From assembly GCA_963665785.1 (NCBI GenBank), contig OY762456.1:2356001-2420000 (forward strand): a DNA stretch of 64,000 nucleotides, in the 5' to 3' direction. Source of the DNA: UBA7455 sp026713185 (lineage in GTDB: Bacteria; Pseudomonadota; Gammaproteobacteria; Pseudomonadales; Azotimanducaceae). This document shows, one piece after another, positions 52,769-61,423 of this stretch (positions are counted from its first letter, which is position 1; the number at the start of each line of letters is the position of its first letter). Below the pieces are notes generated by a model. That model saw nothing but the letters and a program-made list of their open reading frames with translations. It was not told the DNA's origin and did no database searches. The translations under genes were made by a program, and so were the position numbers.

Positions 52769-54160
52769 ATGCGCAGTGATATGGTCAGATTACGATTCTT
52801 TGATACCTACGAACGTGAAGTCCGTGACTTTGAACCGTTAAATCGGGATGAAGTCGGCCTCTACGCCTGTGGCCCAACGGTTTATCACTATGCGCATATT
52901 GGCAATCTCAGGACTTACATCTTTGTTGATCTTTTACGACGATGCCTTGAGATGGCTGGATATACTGTTCACCACGTAGAAAATATCACTGATGTTGGAC
53001 ACCTTACTTCGGATGCTGATACCGGTGAGGACAAAATGGAAATCGGGTCTCGAAGAACCGGTATGAATGCATGGGAAATGGCGGAATTTTATACCGATGC
53101 ATTCAAGAGTGACCTGGAAAGTCTGAATATCCTGTCACCAGAGGTATGGTGTAAGGCCACGGATCATATCCAGGAACAAATCGATTTTATCAAGGATCTC
53201 GAACAGAAAGGGTATACCTATCCAACAAAAGACGGGATCTATTTCAATTCCCGAAAACTGAATAACTATGGTCACCTTGCACGTATTGACACTTCCGGAC
53301 TAAAGGCGGGGGTGAGAGTCAAGCAGGGCGAACGACAGTTTGTCACTGATTTTGCGTTGTGGAAGTTCTCGCTGCCGGATGAACAACGCCAGATGGAGTG
53401 GGACAGCCCGTGGGGAACAGGCTTCCCGGGTTGGCATATCGAATGTTCAGCCATGTCCGCACGTTATCTGGGTGACTTTTTTGATATTCACTGTGGCGGC
53501 ATGGATCATATCCCCATTCACCATACGAACGAAATTGCACAGACAGAGGCCAGCAGGGGTACACGTCTGGCTAATTTCTGGATGCATGGATATTTTCTGA
53601 AGATGGACAAAGCAAGAATGTCCAAATCCAGTGGAGAATTTCTGCGCTTGCAGAGTCTTCTGGACGCGGGTTATGAACCACTTGCGTATCGATATTATTG
53701 CCTGACAGCCCATTATCGCAGTGAGTTATCATTTAGTTGGGAAAGCCTGGATGCCGCGAATACCACCCTGCAAAGACTATATTCAACGGCATTCGAATGG
53801 GGGGAAGCAGGTGATATTTCAGTACCCTTCCTTACCCGATTCCAGGAACATATTTTTAATGACCTCAATCTGCCCAGAGCGTTGTCCGTGGCCTGGGAAC
53901 TGATACGCTCCGATGAGCCAGACAGTGTCAAGAAGGCTACCCTGTTGAAATTTGATGAGGTGTTTGGTCTCGATATCGCCGGGTGGGAACCGATTGATGT
54001 TCTGATACCGGACGACGTACAACGGTTGGTTGATGAACGTCAGGCGGCAAGGACCATCAAGGATTGGGCTCGTGCCGACCAGCTTCGGGCCAGAATAGCA
54101 GAACTTGGATTTTCGGTGGAGGACTCTGAAACGGCGACAACAGTCAGGCCATTGAGTTAG
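52769..54160 (+). CDS. cysS: Cysteinyl-tRNA synthetase
   Basis: Charges tRNA-Cys. The 463 residues carry class I motifs: zinc-ligand Cys and HIGH in YACGPTVYHYAHIGN near 32, GFPGWHIECSAM near 220, GGMDHIPIHH near 247 and KMSKS as ARMSKSSGEF near 284. The C-terminal DALR-like region (from about 330) is present. An ATG at 52781 (MVRLRFFDTY) is close to the usual N-terminus and is a reasonable alternative start. The tRNA-Cys substrate is encoded at 30684. Confidence 0.95.
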   Translation: MRSDMVRLRFFDTYEREVRDFEPLNRDEVGLYACGPTVYHYAHIGNLRTYIFVDLLRRCLEMAGYTVHHVENITDVGHLTSDADTGEDKMEIGSRRTGMNAWEMAEFYTDAFKSDLESLNILSPEVWCKATDHIQEQIDFIKDLEQKGYTYPTKDGIYFNSRKLNNYGHLARIDTSGLKAGVRVKQGERQFVTDFALWKFSLPDEQRQMEWDSPWGTGFPGWHIECSAMSARYLGDFFDIHCGGMDHIPIHHTNEIAQTEASRGTRLANFWMHGYFLKMDKARMSKSSGEFLRLQSLLDAGYEPLAYRYYCLTAHYRSELSFSWESLDAANTTLQRLYSTAFEWGEAGDISVPFLTRFQEHIFNDLNLPRALSVAWELIRSDEPDSVKKATLLKFDEVFGLDIAGWEPIDVLIPDDVQRLVDERQAARTIKDWARADQLRARIAELGFSVEDSETATTVRPLS

Positions 54161-54226
54161 TTCACTGGACTGCTGAAAACACGTACCTCCATCACGTTTG
54201 AATTATGTAGTTCAGCATCTCACTGG

Positions 54227-54295
54227 TTGTTAACAGGGTAGGGGACCCTCTATAATTCCCCCACGGAAACGAACGGTCCTTGACTCGCCCAGGAG
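54227..54295 (+). promoter_or_regulatory. pyrF promoter and Shine-Dalgarno
   Basis: TTGTTA (54227-54232) and TATAAT (54251-54256) with an 18-bp spacer, then AGGAG at 54291-54295. A TAG stop lies in frame at 54297-54299, so the pyrF coding sequence must begin after it. The AGGAG is seven bases before an ATT at 54303. Confidence 0.6.
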
Positions 54296-54302
54296 CTAGA
54301 AT

Positions 54303-55127
54303 ATTACCAGCAACGCTTTCTTTCGTTCCATTCAGGATCAGCAGACAGGGAAAAATACTCTGCTTTGTGTCGGATTGGACCCTGACCCCCTCCAATTACC
54401 TGCCGTAATAAAACAGCACCACAATCCATTCTTTACATTCAACAAGGCGATCATCGATGCCACCCACGATATTGCCTGCTGTTACAAACCACAGTTTGCG
54501 CACTATGCCGCACAGGGTCGGGAACATGAACTGCTCATGACTATTGACTATATCAAACGCCTGGGTGTGCCGACACTGCTGGATGCCAAACGCGGGGATG
54601 TTGCGCCCACCGCTGCCATGTATGCCCGGGAATTGTTTGAGCGATATGGAGCAGATGCCATCACTATCAATCCTTTCCTTGGAATGGATTCTATGGCGCC
54701 GTTTCTGGACCACGCAGACAAGGGAGTGTTTATCCTGTGCCGTACATCCAATCCCGGCAGTTCGGATTTGCAGAATATGGTTTTCTCCAATGGCCTTCGA
54801 CTCTATGAGCATATCGCAAAGCTTGCCGTTGAGCAGTGGAACTACAACGGTAATGTCGGGTTGGTTGTAGGCGCAACATGGCCTGAAGAGTTGAAAAAGA
54901 TCAGGCAATTGACTGGAAACACCACCTTTTTAGTCCCTGGTGTCGGTAGCCAGGGAGCCAGCATCAAAGCCATGATGCGTGCGGGGTCAGGCGGTAGGAT
55001 GCTCGTAAATGCTTCCAGATCCATTATTTTTGCAGACAAAGAGGATTTTGCAGCTGCTGCCAGGCAAGTAGCCATGAAGACTCGGGATGAGTTAAACCAG
55101 TATAGAACAACTTCTGGAACTACTTGA
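54303..55127 (+). CDS. pyrF: Orotidine 5'-phosphate decarboxylase with apparent ATT start
   Basis: Last step of UMP synthesis. With the ATT start it has 274 residues and fits the long type II PyrF: LLCVGLDPDP near residue 20 (first active-site Asp), FNKAIIDATH, the catalytic DAKRGDVAPTAAMYA near 96, NPFLGMDSMAPF and LVPGVGSQGAS. An in-frame ATG is lacking until deep in the protein; the first standard start, TTG 54375, would remove the CVGL strand before the first active-site Asp. ATT at 54303 has AGGAG seven bases before it. The protein is otherwise intact. Confidence 0.85.
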   Translation: MTSNAFFRSIQDQQTGKNTLLCVGLDPDPLQLPAVIKQHHNPFFTFNKAIIDATHDIACCYKPQFAHYAAQGREHELLMTIDYIKRLGVPTLLDAKRGDVAPTAAMYARELFERYGADAITINPFLGMDSMAPFLDHADKGVFILCRTSNPGSSDLQNMVFSNGLRLYEHIAKLAVEQWNYNGNVGLVVGATWPEELKKIRQLTGNTTFLVPGVGSQGASIKAMMRAGSGGRMLVNASRSIIFADKEDFAAAARQVAMKTRDELNQYRTTSGTT

Positions 55128-55147
55128 ATCCCGACTCTGATCTGAGG

Positions 55148-55525
55148 CTATTTGGGGCGACTACCGGTAGTCAGGTCTCTGAACTTGTCAATAATGGTTT
55201 CGTATTTATAGTCTGTGAATTCACCAGCATCGAGATACACACCATGTTCATTACAGGCTTCGTACCAGATGTGGGGTTGTTTCCCAACCGAGACCTTGGA
55301 CATTCTCTTGCCACAACGGGGGCAGTCTATATCTTCAATTTCATTAAATTTCCTGCCGATGTCAGGATCACCACTGTCGATGAATTCAGACATCCATTTG
55401 TCCTTGAGGGCTTCGGCTTCACCGGTGTCAAACCAGATTCCTTTGCAGTTGGTACACCTGTCAACGACCAATCCACGACCGTAGGTTGCTTCTTCCATTT
55501 CTGAATGGCACTTTGGGCACTCCAT
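55148..55525 (-). CDS. TFIIB-type zinc-ribbon protein
   Basis: A 125-residue protein with two zinc ribbons. First: MECPKCHSEMEE with a matching CTNCKGIWFDTGEAEAL about 20 residues on (the zf-TFIIB signature). Second: CPRCGKRMSKV near 68 paired with YEACNEHGVYLDAGEF near 88. These small proteins are common in bacteria, role unknown; perhaps nucleic-acid binding. It is convergent with pyrF. Confidence 0.85.
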   Translation of the reverse strand: MECPKCHSEMEEATYGRGLVVDRCTNCKGIWFDTGEAEALKDKWMSEFIDSGDPDIGRKFNEIEDIDCPRCGKRMSKVSVGKQPHIWYEACNEHGVYLDAGEFTDYKYETIIDKFRDLTTGSRPK

Positions 55526-55649
55526 AATTCACCTTGATGTTGATGGTTACAAAAGAATTTCAGGCAGTATACCCAGTCTGAGAAATTTTTCATCATGTCA
55601 GTAATTGAATACGTATATGCTCTGAATAGCTCTATGTATGACCTGCATC

Positions 55650-55711
55650 TTGCCGCGTGCAATATTAAAATGCGTATAATATATATTATGTTAAATTATT
55701 GATATTATACC
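55650..55711. promoter_or_regulatory. AT-rich control region upstream of mnmH
   Basis: TTGCCG (55650-55655) and TATAAT (55675-55680) spaced by 19 bp could drive mnmH. The -10 lies in one arm of an inverted repeat: GTATAATAT (55674-55682) and ATATTATAC (55703-55711), an operator-like arrangement. This is by eye only. Confidence 0.4.
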
Positions 55712-55764
55712 AGGGTTCTTGAATTGAGGGCTGCAACAACACCTGTTCTCCGGGATAATGAACA

Positions 55765-56859
55765 ATGAACGGGCAGACTTCACGGATAATGAGCGAGTAT
55801 TTTCGACAATTATTTATCAACGATACCCCCCTGCTCGATGTCCGCGCCGGGACCGAGTATGAAAAAGGAGCATTCCCCACAGCAACCAATATACCGGTAC
55901 TGAATAATCAGGAACGTCATGACGTTGGTGTCATTTACAAAAAGCATGGTCCTGCTGCGGCGGAAGCACTTGGACACCGTTTCGTTTCCGGAACTGTACG
56001 TCAACAACGATTGCAGCAATGGATACGGTTTATCGAGGAGAACCAGAATACACATCTGTACTGTTTTCGCGGTGGTAGAAGATCCGGAATTGTCTGTGAA
56101 TGGCTGCAGGAAGCTGGGTTTATTGTCCCGAGAATTGATGGTGGCTACAAAGCCATGCGCTCATTCCTGCTCAATCAGTTTACTACTCTTCCATCATTAC
56201 TCGTGGTTTCCGGGCATACAGGTGTTGGTAAAACGGAATTTCTGAACAATTTTACGGGTTCAATCGACCTGGAAGGATTAGCTAATCATAGAGGGTCCGC
56301 TTTCGGTAAACGTTTACAGGGCCAACCTGCACAGATTGATTTTGAGAATGCACTCGCCATAGAAATTATCAAACGAATTTCAAAAGACCAGCTTCCAGTG
56401 GTGCTTGAAGACGAAGGCAGGTTAATAGGCAGGATCATGATACCGAACAATGTCAAGGCTGCCATGGACACGTCTCCTGTTGTGGTTTTGACGGAAGACC
56501 ATAACAGTCGTGTCGAGAGAATTCTGAAAGACTACATTCTGTCGCAGTATGATGATCTGGAGGCTTTGTATGGGGCTGAAGCTATCAGATACCTCGGTGA
56601 AGAGCTGCTGACGGCGACAGATGCCATCAAAAAACGGCTCGGTGGTGTTACTCATAAAAAAGTCAGAAAGCTGGTAACCCAGGCTCTTTCGCAACATGAA
56701 CTCGGCAAACCAGATGCTCATCGAGGCTGGATCAGCGTGTTGTTGGAAGTCTATTACGATCCGATGTACAGCTATCAACTTCGACAGAAACAGGAGCGTA
56801 TCGTATTCCAGGGCTCACGAGAGGCCATATTGGACTGGTTTTCCTGGTACGCTCAATAA
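55765..56859 (+). CDS. mnmH: tRNA 2-selenouridine synthase MnmH (SelU)
   Basis: Exchanges sulfur for selenium at the wobble uridine of certain tRNAs using selenophosphate. 364 residues as in E. coli. The rhodanese domain begins with DTPLLDVRAGTEYEKGAFP and its active Cys is in LYCFRGGRRSGIVCEWL near 98; a P-loop domain follows with VVSGHTGVGKTEFL near 150. An alternative ATG at 55789 gives 356 residues. SelD is not in the window. It overlaps the end of the convergent acyl-CoA dehydrogenase. Confidence 0.93.
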   Translation: MNGQTSRIMSEYFRQLFINDTPLLDVRAGTEYEKGAFPTATNIPVLNNQERHDVGVIYKKHGPAAAEALGHRFVSGTVRQQRLQQWIRFIEENQNTHLYCFRGGRRSGIVCEWLQEAGFIVPRIDGGYKAMRSFLLNQFTTLPSLLVVSGHTGVGKTEFLNNFTGSIDLEGLANHRGSAFGKRLQGQPAQIDFENALAIEIIKRISKDQLPVVLEDEGRLIGRIMIPNNVKAAMDTSPVVVLTEDHNSRVERILKDYILSQYDDLEALYGAEAIRYLGEELLTATDAIKKRLGGVTHKKVRKLVTQALSQHELGKPDAHRGWISVLLEVYYDPMYSYQLRQKQERIVFQGSREAILDWFSWYAQ

Positions 56860-58019
56860 CTCTTTTCCTGACCCAATACCTGTTCACTGATGTAGGATTT
56901 AATCAGTTCGTGACTGACAGGCGTGAGCACCGGGATCATGATTTCCCGTAAGTAACGTTCAACATGAAATTCTTTGGCATATCCCATACCGCCATGGGTC
57001 AATACAGCCTGTTTACAGGCTTTGAACGCAGCCTCGGCAGCCAGAAATTTGGCACTGTTTGCCTCGGCGCCACAGGGTTGTCCATCGTCATACAGAGTGG
57101 CAGCTTTGAATACCATCAGGTGTGCAGCTTCCAGTTCCATCCAGTTGACTGCCAGTGGATGTTGAATTGCCTGATTCCGGCCAATTGTACGATCAAAAAC
57201 CACCCTTTCCCTGGCGTAGCCAGATGCTTTTGCAAGGGCGGCCTGTCCGAGTCCCACCGCTTCTGAAGCAATCAGAATCCGTTCTGGATTCAATCCGTGT
57301 AGCAGGCATTTCCAGCCCTCCCCCTCCTCCCCGATTCTGTCTTCAACGGGTACGACAAGATCGTCGATAAACAGAGCGTTGGAATCGACGGCTTTACGTC
57401 CCATTTTTTCAATCAGGCGTACCTCAACCTGATCCCGGTTCAGATCTGTGTAGAACAGGGTCAACCCTTCTGATGGTTTCCGGCAATCAGCCAATTCCCG
57501 GGTGCGGACGATCAACAGAATCTTGTTGGCGGTTTGCGCGGTTGTGGTCCACATCTTGCGCCCGTTGATGACATAATGATCACCGTCCCTGACTGCCCGT
57601 GTCTGCAATTTTGTGGTGTTGAGTCCAACATCCGGTTCTGTTACACCGAAGCAGGCTCTGTCCTGTCCCTGTATCAGAGGTGGTAGTAAACGACGTTTTT
57701 GTTCATCGGTTCCAAATACAACAATTGGATTGGGACCAAACAGATTGAGATGTATGGCAGACGCCCCGCTCATACCGGCGCCGGATCGAGCAATAGTATG
57801 GGCCAGTATTGATGCTTCCAGGATGCCGAGTCCGGCGCCACCGTATTCTTCCGGCATGGCAATACCCAGCCAGCCGCCTGCGGTAATTGCTGCAACGAAT
57901 TCCTCTGGGAACAGTCCATCCGTGTCTCTTGCAAGCCAGTAATCATCGTCAAACCGGTTGCAGACTTTTTCTATCGCATCACGGATGGCGAGTTGATCTC
58001 CATGTAAATTAAAGTTCAT
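56853..58019 (-). CDS. Acyl-CoA dehydrogenase
   Basis: A 388-residue FAD enzyme of fatty acid or branched-chain oxidation. N-terminal helical part from HGDQLAIRDAIEK, FAD/substrate loop CFGVTEPDVGLNTTKLQT near 136, RKMWTTTAQTANK, and the C-terminal helical domain with QAVLTHGGMGYAKEFHVERYLREI near 345. The catalytic Glu position varies among subfamilies and I cannot assign the acyl chain. It is monocistronic here, ending convergently with mnmH. Confidence 0.9.
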   Translation of the reverse strand: MNFNLHGDQLAIRDAIEKVCNRFDDDYWLARDTDGLFPEEFVAAITAGGWLGIAMPEEYGGAGLGILEASILAHTIARSGAGMSGASAIHLNLFGPNPIVVFGTDEQKRRLLPPLIQGQDRACFGVTEPDVGLNTTKLQTRAVRDGDHYVINGRKMWTTTAQTANKILLIVRTRELADCRKPSEGLTLFYTDLNRDQVEVRLIEKMGRKAVDSNALFIDDLVVPVEDRIGEEGEGWKCLLHGLNPERILIASEAVGLGQAALAKASGYARERVVFDRTIGRNQAIQHPLAVNWMELEAAHLMVFKAATLYDDGQPCGAEANSAKFLAAEAAFKACKQAVLTHGGMGYAKEFHVERYLREIMIPVLTPVSHELIKSYISEQVLGQEKSY

Positions 58020-58088
58020 AACTTTGTTTAGTTAAAACCTGTATTCTATTGAAATGTAAGGATATTTAAAAACAATATAGAAAATACT

Positions 58089-59510
58089 TTATATACTATG
58101 AGTCCTGTTTTCAACAATTTTCAGAAATGATCTTGCATGCAATTCTTCCATGGTGATTCCAGTTGACAGGACTTCTTCTTCCGTTAACGCACCGCAATTT
58201 ACTCCTGCGATAAAAAAGTTGAGTAACCCCTGGGCGGATGCCGCATCGTCAAATGTATTCCCCACCATGGACGCCTGTGCAGCCTGGTTGATAAATGTTA
58301 ACAAACGATCCGTGGCATCAGAGAGTCCGCTTAAAAAAAAGTAATACACCGCTGCATAACGAACTGGCAATTGCGCGGGATTCAGGTCCCAACTCTGATA
58401 AAAGCCAAGCCGAAGGGAGTGCATTATGTTGTTGAAATGAGCAAGCCATGCAGCATGCACGACCTGACGATTTTGTTCTATCTGAGCCGGTGTCAACTCA
58501 TTACCGCGGTGCGGCGCTATAGGCATGATATTGGTGATGCCGTCACATATTGCAACATCGGTACCTGTTAATGACAGTTGCATCATATGCCGGGCAAAAT
58601 CCACTGATGGGTGTCGATGGTCCTGGTATGCAGATGAAATATTGCAACTGGCCGTATAGTCAAATGTTCCGAGAATAGCAGCAGTTACCCTGCCCTGCCC
58701 GGCTTTAACCAACGCAGGTATTGCGCAAGTACCTTCCGGGGTCATGATTGACTGGACCGTCTCGATCATCAACTCTATATCGAGGACTCCGGCACGAAGT
58801 CCATTCACTTTTTCAATCAGGGAAAGATAATCTGCAAGTACGCTGACCTGTTCCGGTGTTGTCACCTTCGGTAACGTTATCTTGAAGGGTTGCGGCAAAT
58901 CACCCCCTGTTACTTTCGCCAGTGTCGATATGAACAAGTCCATTGTCCGCATGGACCGAATCCTGGCTTCTTCCGTCAATGCCTTGATTCGTATGCCTAC
59001 AAATGGTGGTAGTGAACCTGCCAACATCCCTTCGGCCATTGCTGAAGCAGTTGATATGGCATGACCATCTTCTTCATCGTCATCACGGACACCATATCCG
59101 TCTTCAAAGTCGATCCTGTGGTCCTCAACGGCTTCAGTTTCCAGTTTTTGCAGCATCCTGCGGTATACAGTGTATGCAAGCCAGGCATCTGACCGTTTTG
59201 CATCGGGACTTTCCAGTTCCTGCTGCAGTGTTCTGGTTGCAATTGAAGTTTGCGGCAGTGAATCTGAACCGGGTAAATTCAGTCCCCTGGCCAGCTGTAC
59301 GAAATCAGGTGCATATGTCTTGACATGCCGAAGGGCCATGTCAGCCATTTTCCGGGCAGAACCGGGTTTATACAGATTGGCGCCACCATACAATGTCTGG
59401 ACCGGTTGACGTTGGATTTGCAATCCCGGATATGCCTCTTCAAATTTCCGGTTGGTGTCAGACAGGCGAATCAGAAATGGCACCATCTCTTCGTCTGTGA
59501 GAGTTGTCAC
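58089..59510 (-). CDS. Citrate-lyase/HpcH-like TIM-barrel protein (DUF6986-like)
   Basis: A 473-residue protein resembling large HpcH/HpaI-citrate lyase-type barrels: TLYGGANLYKPGSARKM near 50, the metal-binding acidic run DHRIDFEDGYGVRDDDEED near 145, KITLPKVTTPEQV, DIELMIETVQS near 245 and FDYTASCNISS near 280. These fit proteins sometimes annotated as phosphoenolpyruvate kinase or aldolase; the substrate is unknown. GTG 59510 with AAGG seven bases upstream is preferred over the TTG at 59555. It is divergent from hemF. Confidence 0.65.
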   Translation of the reverse strand: MTTLTDEEMVPFLIRLSDTNRKFEEAYPGLQIQRQPVQTLYGGANLYKPGSARKMADMALRHVKTYAPDFVQLARGLNLPGSDSLPQTSIATRTLQQELESPDAKRSDAWLAYTVYRRMLQKLETEAVEDHRIDFEDGYGVRDDDEEDGHAISTASAMAEGMLAGSLPPFVGIRIKALTEEARIRSMRTMDLFISTLAKVTGGDLPQPFKITLPKVTTPEQVSVLADYLSLIEKVNGLRAGVLDIELMIETVQSIMTPEGTCAIPALVKAGQGRVTAAILGTFDYTASCNISSAYQDHRHPSVDFARHMMQLSLTGTDVAICDGITNIMPIAPHRGNELTPAQIEQNRQVVHAAWLAHFNNIMHSLRLGFYQSWDLNPAQLPVRYAAVYYFFLSGLSDATDRLLTFINQAAQASMVGNTFDDAASAQGLLNFFIAGVNCGALTEEEVLSTGITMEELHARSFLKIVENRTHSI

Positions 59511-59601
59511 GTTTGAACCTTGTATGGGAAAGGGAGTCAGTATACCTGTTTTCAAAATATCCTGGTCGGCGATGACACATATAACATGGTATGGTTGATT
59601 T

Positions 59602-60498
59602 ATGCAGTCGCCTGATATCTCACTTGTTAAAGATTATTTTCTGGCATTACAGACATCCGTCTGTGAGCAATTGAGTGAAGTTGACGGCAGGATATTCAGT
59701 TCAGAAATGAATCCTGAAGAGTATACCCGGCCTCGTATCCTGGAAGAAGGCAGGTATCTGGAAAAAGCGGCAGTTCTCCTGTCACACAACAAAGGCGCAA
59801 AATTACCGGCAGCAGCCAGCGAAAGAAATCCACATCTGGCAGGCAAACCTTTTGAAGCTGCTGCAATTTCCATGATCGTACATCCCTGGAATCCATACGT
59901 ACCCACATTCCACGCCAATCTCCGTTTTTTTGTGGTTGACCAAAAACACTGGTATTTCGGCGGTGGCTTTGACCTGACGCCCTGTTATCCATTCCCGGAA
60001 GATGTTCTTCACTGGCATCGGACGGCAGCGTCCGCATGCCAGCCATTCGGGAAGAACCTCTATAACAAATTGAAAGTCTGGTGTGATGAATATTTTTTCC
60101 TGCCTCACAGGCAGGAGTCACGGGGTGTGGGTGGTATTTTTTTTGATGATTGGACGCAAGGTGGATTCAATCGCTCCTTTTCCTTTGTGAAGAGCGTTGG
60201 CGACCATATCCTGCCTGCATATCTTCCGATTCTGAATAAACGCAAGGCAATGGCATTTGGATCACGCGAAGAAGAATTTATGCTCTACAGGCGAGGACGA
60301 TACGCCGAATTCAACCTGGCCATCGACCGCGGTACCCGGTATGGCTTACAATCCGGGAGAAAAATCGAATCGGTGCTTGCCTCAATGCCTCCCAGGGCCA
60401 TCTGGAAACACAACTGGTCGCCTGAGCTGAATACACCGGAAGCTGATCTCTATAACAACTATTTAAAACCAAGGGACTGGATCAGGGAATTAGTCTGA
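59602..60498 (+). CDS. hemF: Oxygen-dependent coproporphyrinogen III oxidase
   Basis: Converts coproporphyrinogen III to protoporphyrinogen IX with O2, so the organism is an aerobe. 298 residues (E. coli HemF 299). Signature blocks: NPYVPTFHANLRFF near 93, YFGGGFDLTPCYP near 115, SRGVGGIFFDDW near 173 and RGTRYGLQSGRKIESVLAS near 239. It heads a plus-strand trio with a methyltransferase and the MraY-like gene. Confidence 0.96.
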   Translation: MQSPDISLVKDYFLALQTSVCEQLSEVDGRIFSSEMNPEEYTRPRILEEGRYLEKAAVLLSHNKGAKLPAAASERNPHLAGKPFEAAAISMIVHPWNPYVPTFHANLRFFVVDQKHWYFGGGFDLTPCYPFPEDVLHWHRTAASACQPFGKNLYNKLKVWCDEYFFLPHRQESRGVGGIFFDDWTQGGFNRSFSFVKSVGDHILPAYLPILNKRKAMAFGSREEEFMLYRRGRYAEFNLAIDRGTRYGLQSGRKIESVLASMPPRAIWKHNWSPELNTPEADLYNNYLKPRDWIRELV

Positions 60499-60522
60499 AA
60501 CATTCAGGGAAATATTTTCATT

Positions 60523-61344
60523 ATGGCTGAATTATACATTCCCAGAGCTCACTCGAATTCGTGGTATGAGCATCTGGCCACGATCCAGGCGGGTTATTAT
60601 TACCCCTGGAATTCTGAGATTGGAGAGCGGAATGGTGAACAGGCATTCCTCGAACTCATTGGAGAATACAAGGGTACGTCGGTTAATGTACTGGAGGTAG
60701 GCTGTGGTCACGGTAAACTGGCACTGTCGATAGCAGATCGATATGGACATGTGACGGCATACGATCGCATTCCGTCCTACATTGAACTCGCCAACAAGTC
60801 AAAGGACGATACCGGTGCCGGCAATGTGGAATTTCTCTGTTACGACGCACAGAATCCCGAATTGCATCAGACCACCCTGCCTGCCAGGACTGATTCAGTG
60901 GACCTTATTATCTGCCGCCGTGGACCGTTGCACTGGATAGAAGACGCTGCCCGGGTATGCCGTGATGGCGCCTGGATAGTGGCTCTCAATCCAATGGAAG
61001 AGCCTATACCTGCGTGGTCAAGCAAATTACCACATCTTCTTCACTTTGAAAATTCAGGACGGCATACGGGAACCGGGTCAATTCACCAATCCGTTGAAAA
61101 CCGTCTGCATCAGGCCGGATTGACTCTGCACAGTGGCTGGAGCTTTGATGTCCCTGAGACATTTGGCAGCACTCATGAACTGTATCGGATGATTACCTGG
61201 GGTTTGCCTCCGCGAAAAATACCGTCCTATGAAGATATCAGATATAAACTCGACGCAATTTTTGACCGTTACGGTGAAAAGGATGGTATTGTGCTACGAC
61301 ACTGCCGGTTTCTCTGGCGGGCACAAATACACAAGTCAAAATAA
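60523..61344 (+). CDS. SAM-dependent methyltransferase
   Basis: A 273-residue class I methyltransferase: motif I VLEVGCGHGKLALSIAD near residue 55, acidic end of strand two (TAYDRIPSYIELA), and SVDLIICRRGPLHWIEDA near 125 as motif IV. The C-terminal part is unusual and I cannot name the substrate. It follows hemF by 24 bp on the same strand, though heme synthesis is not implied. Confidence 0.75.
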   Translation: MAELYIPRAHSNSWYEHLATIQAGYYYPWNSEIGERNGEQAFLELIGEYKGTSVNVLEVGCGHGKLALSIADRYGHVTAYDRIPSYIELANKSKDDTGAGNVEFLCYDAQNPELHQTTLPARTDSVDLIICRRGPLHWIEDAARVCRDGAWIVALNPMEEPIPAWSSKLPHLLHFENSGRHTGTGSIHQSVENRLHQAGLTLHSGWSFDVPETFGSTHELYRMITWGLPPRKIPSYEDIRYKLDAIFDRYGEKDGIVLRHCRFLWRAQIHKSK

Positions 61345-61423
61345 CTGGAATCTCCAACATGATTCCATTATTAACTGACCTGTAACTTCTATAATCTGCT
61401 TTACGACAATACCGGGATATCAG

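Noticed and set aside
55124..55504. 126-residue plus-strand frame opposite the zinc-ribbon gene
   Set aside because: The minus strand has paired Cys-x2-Cys motifs of a known family; the plus frame has none.
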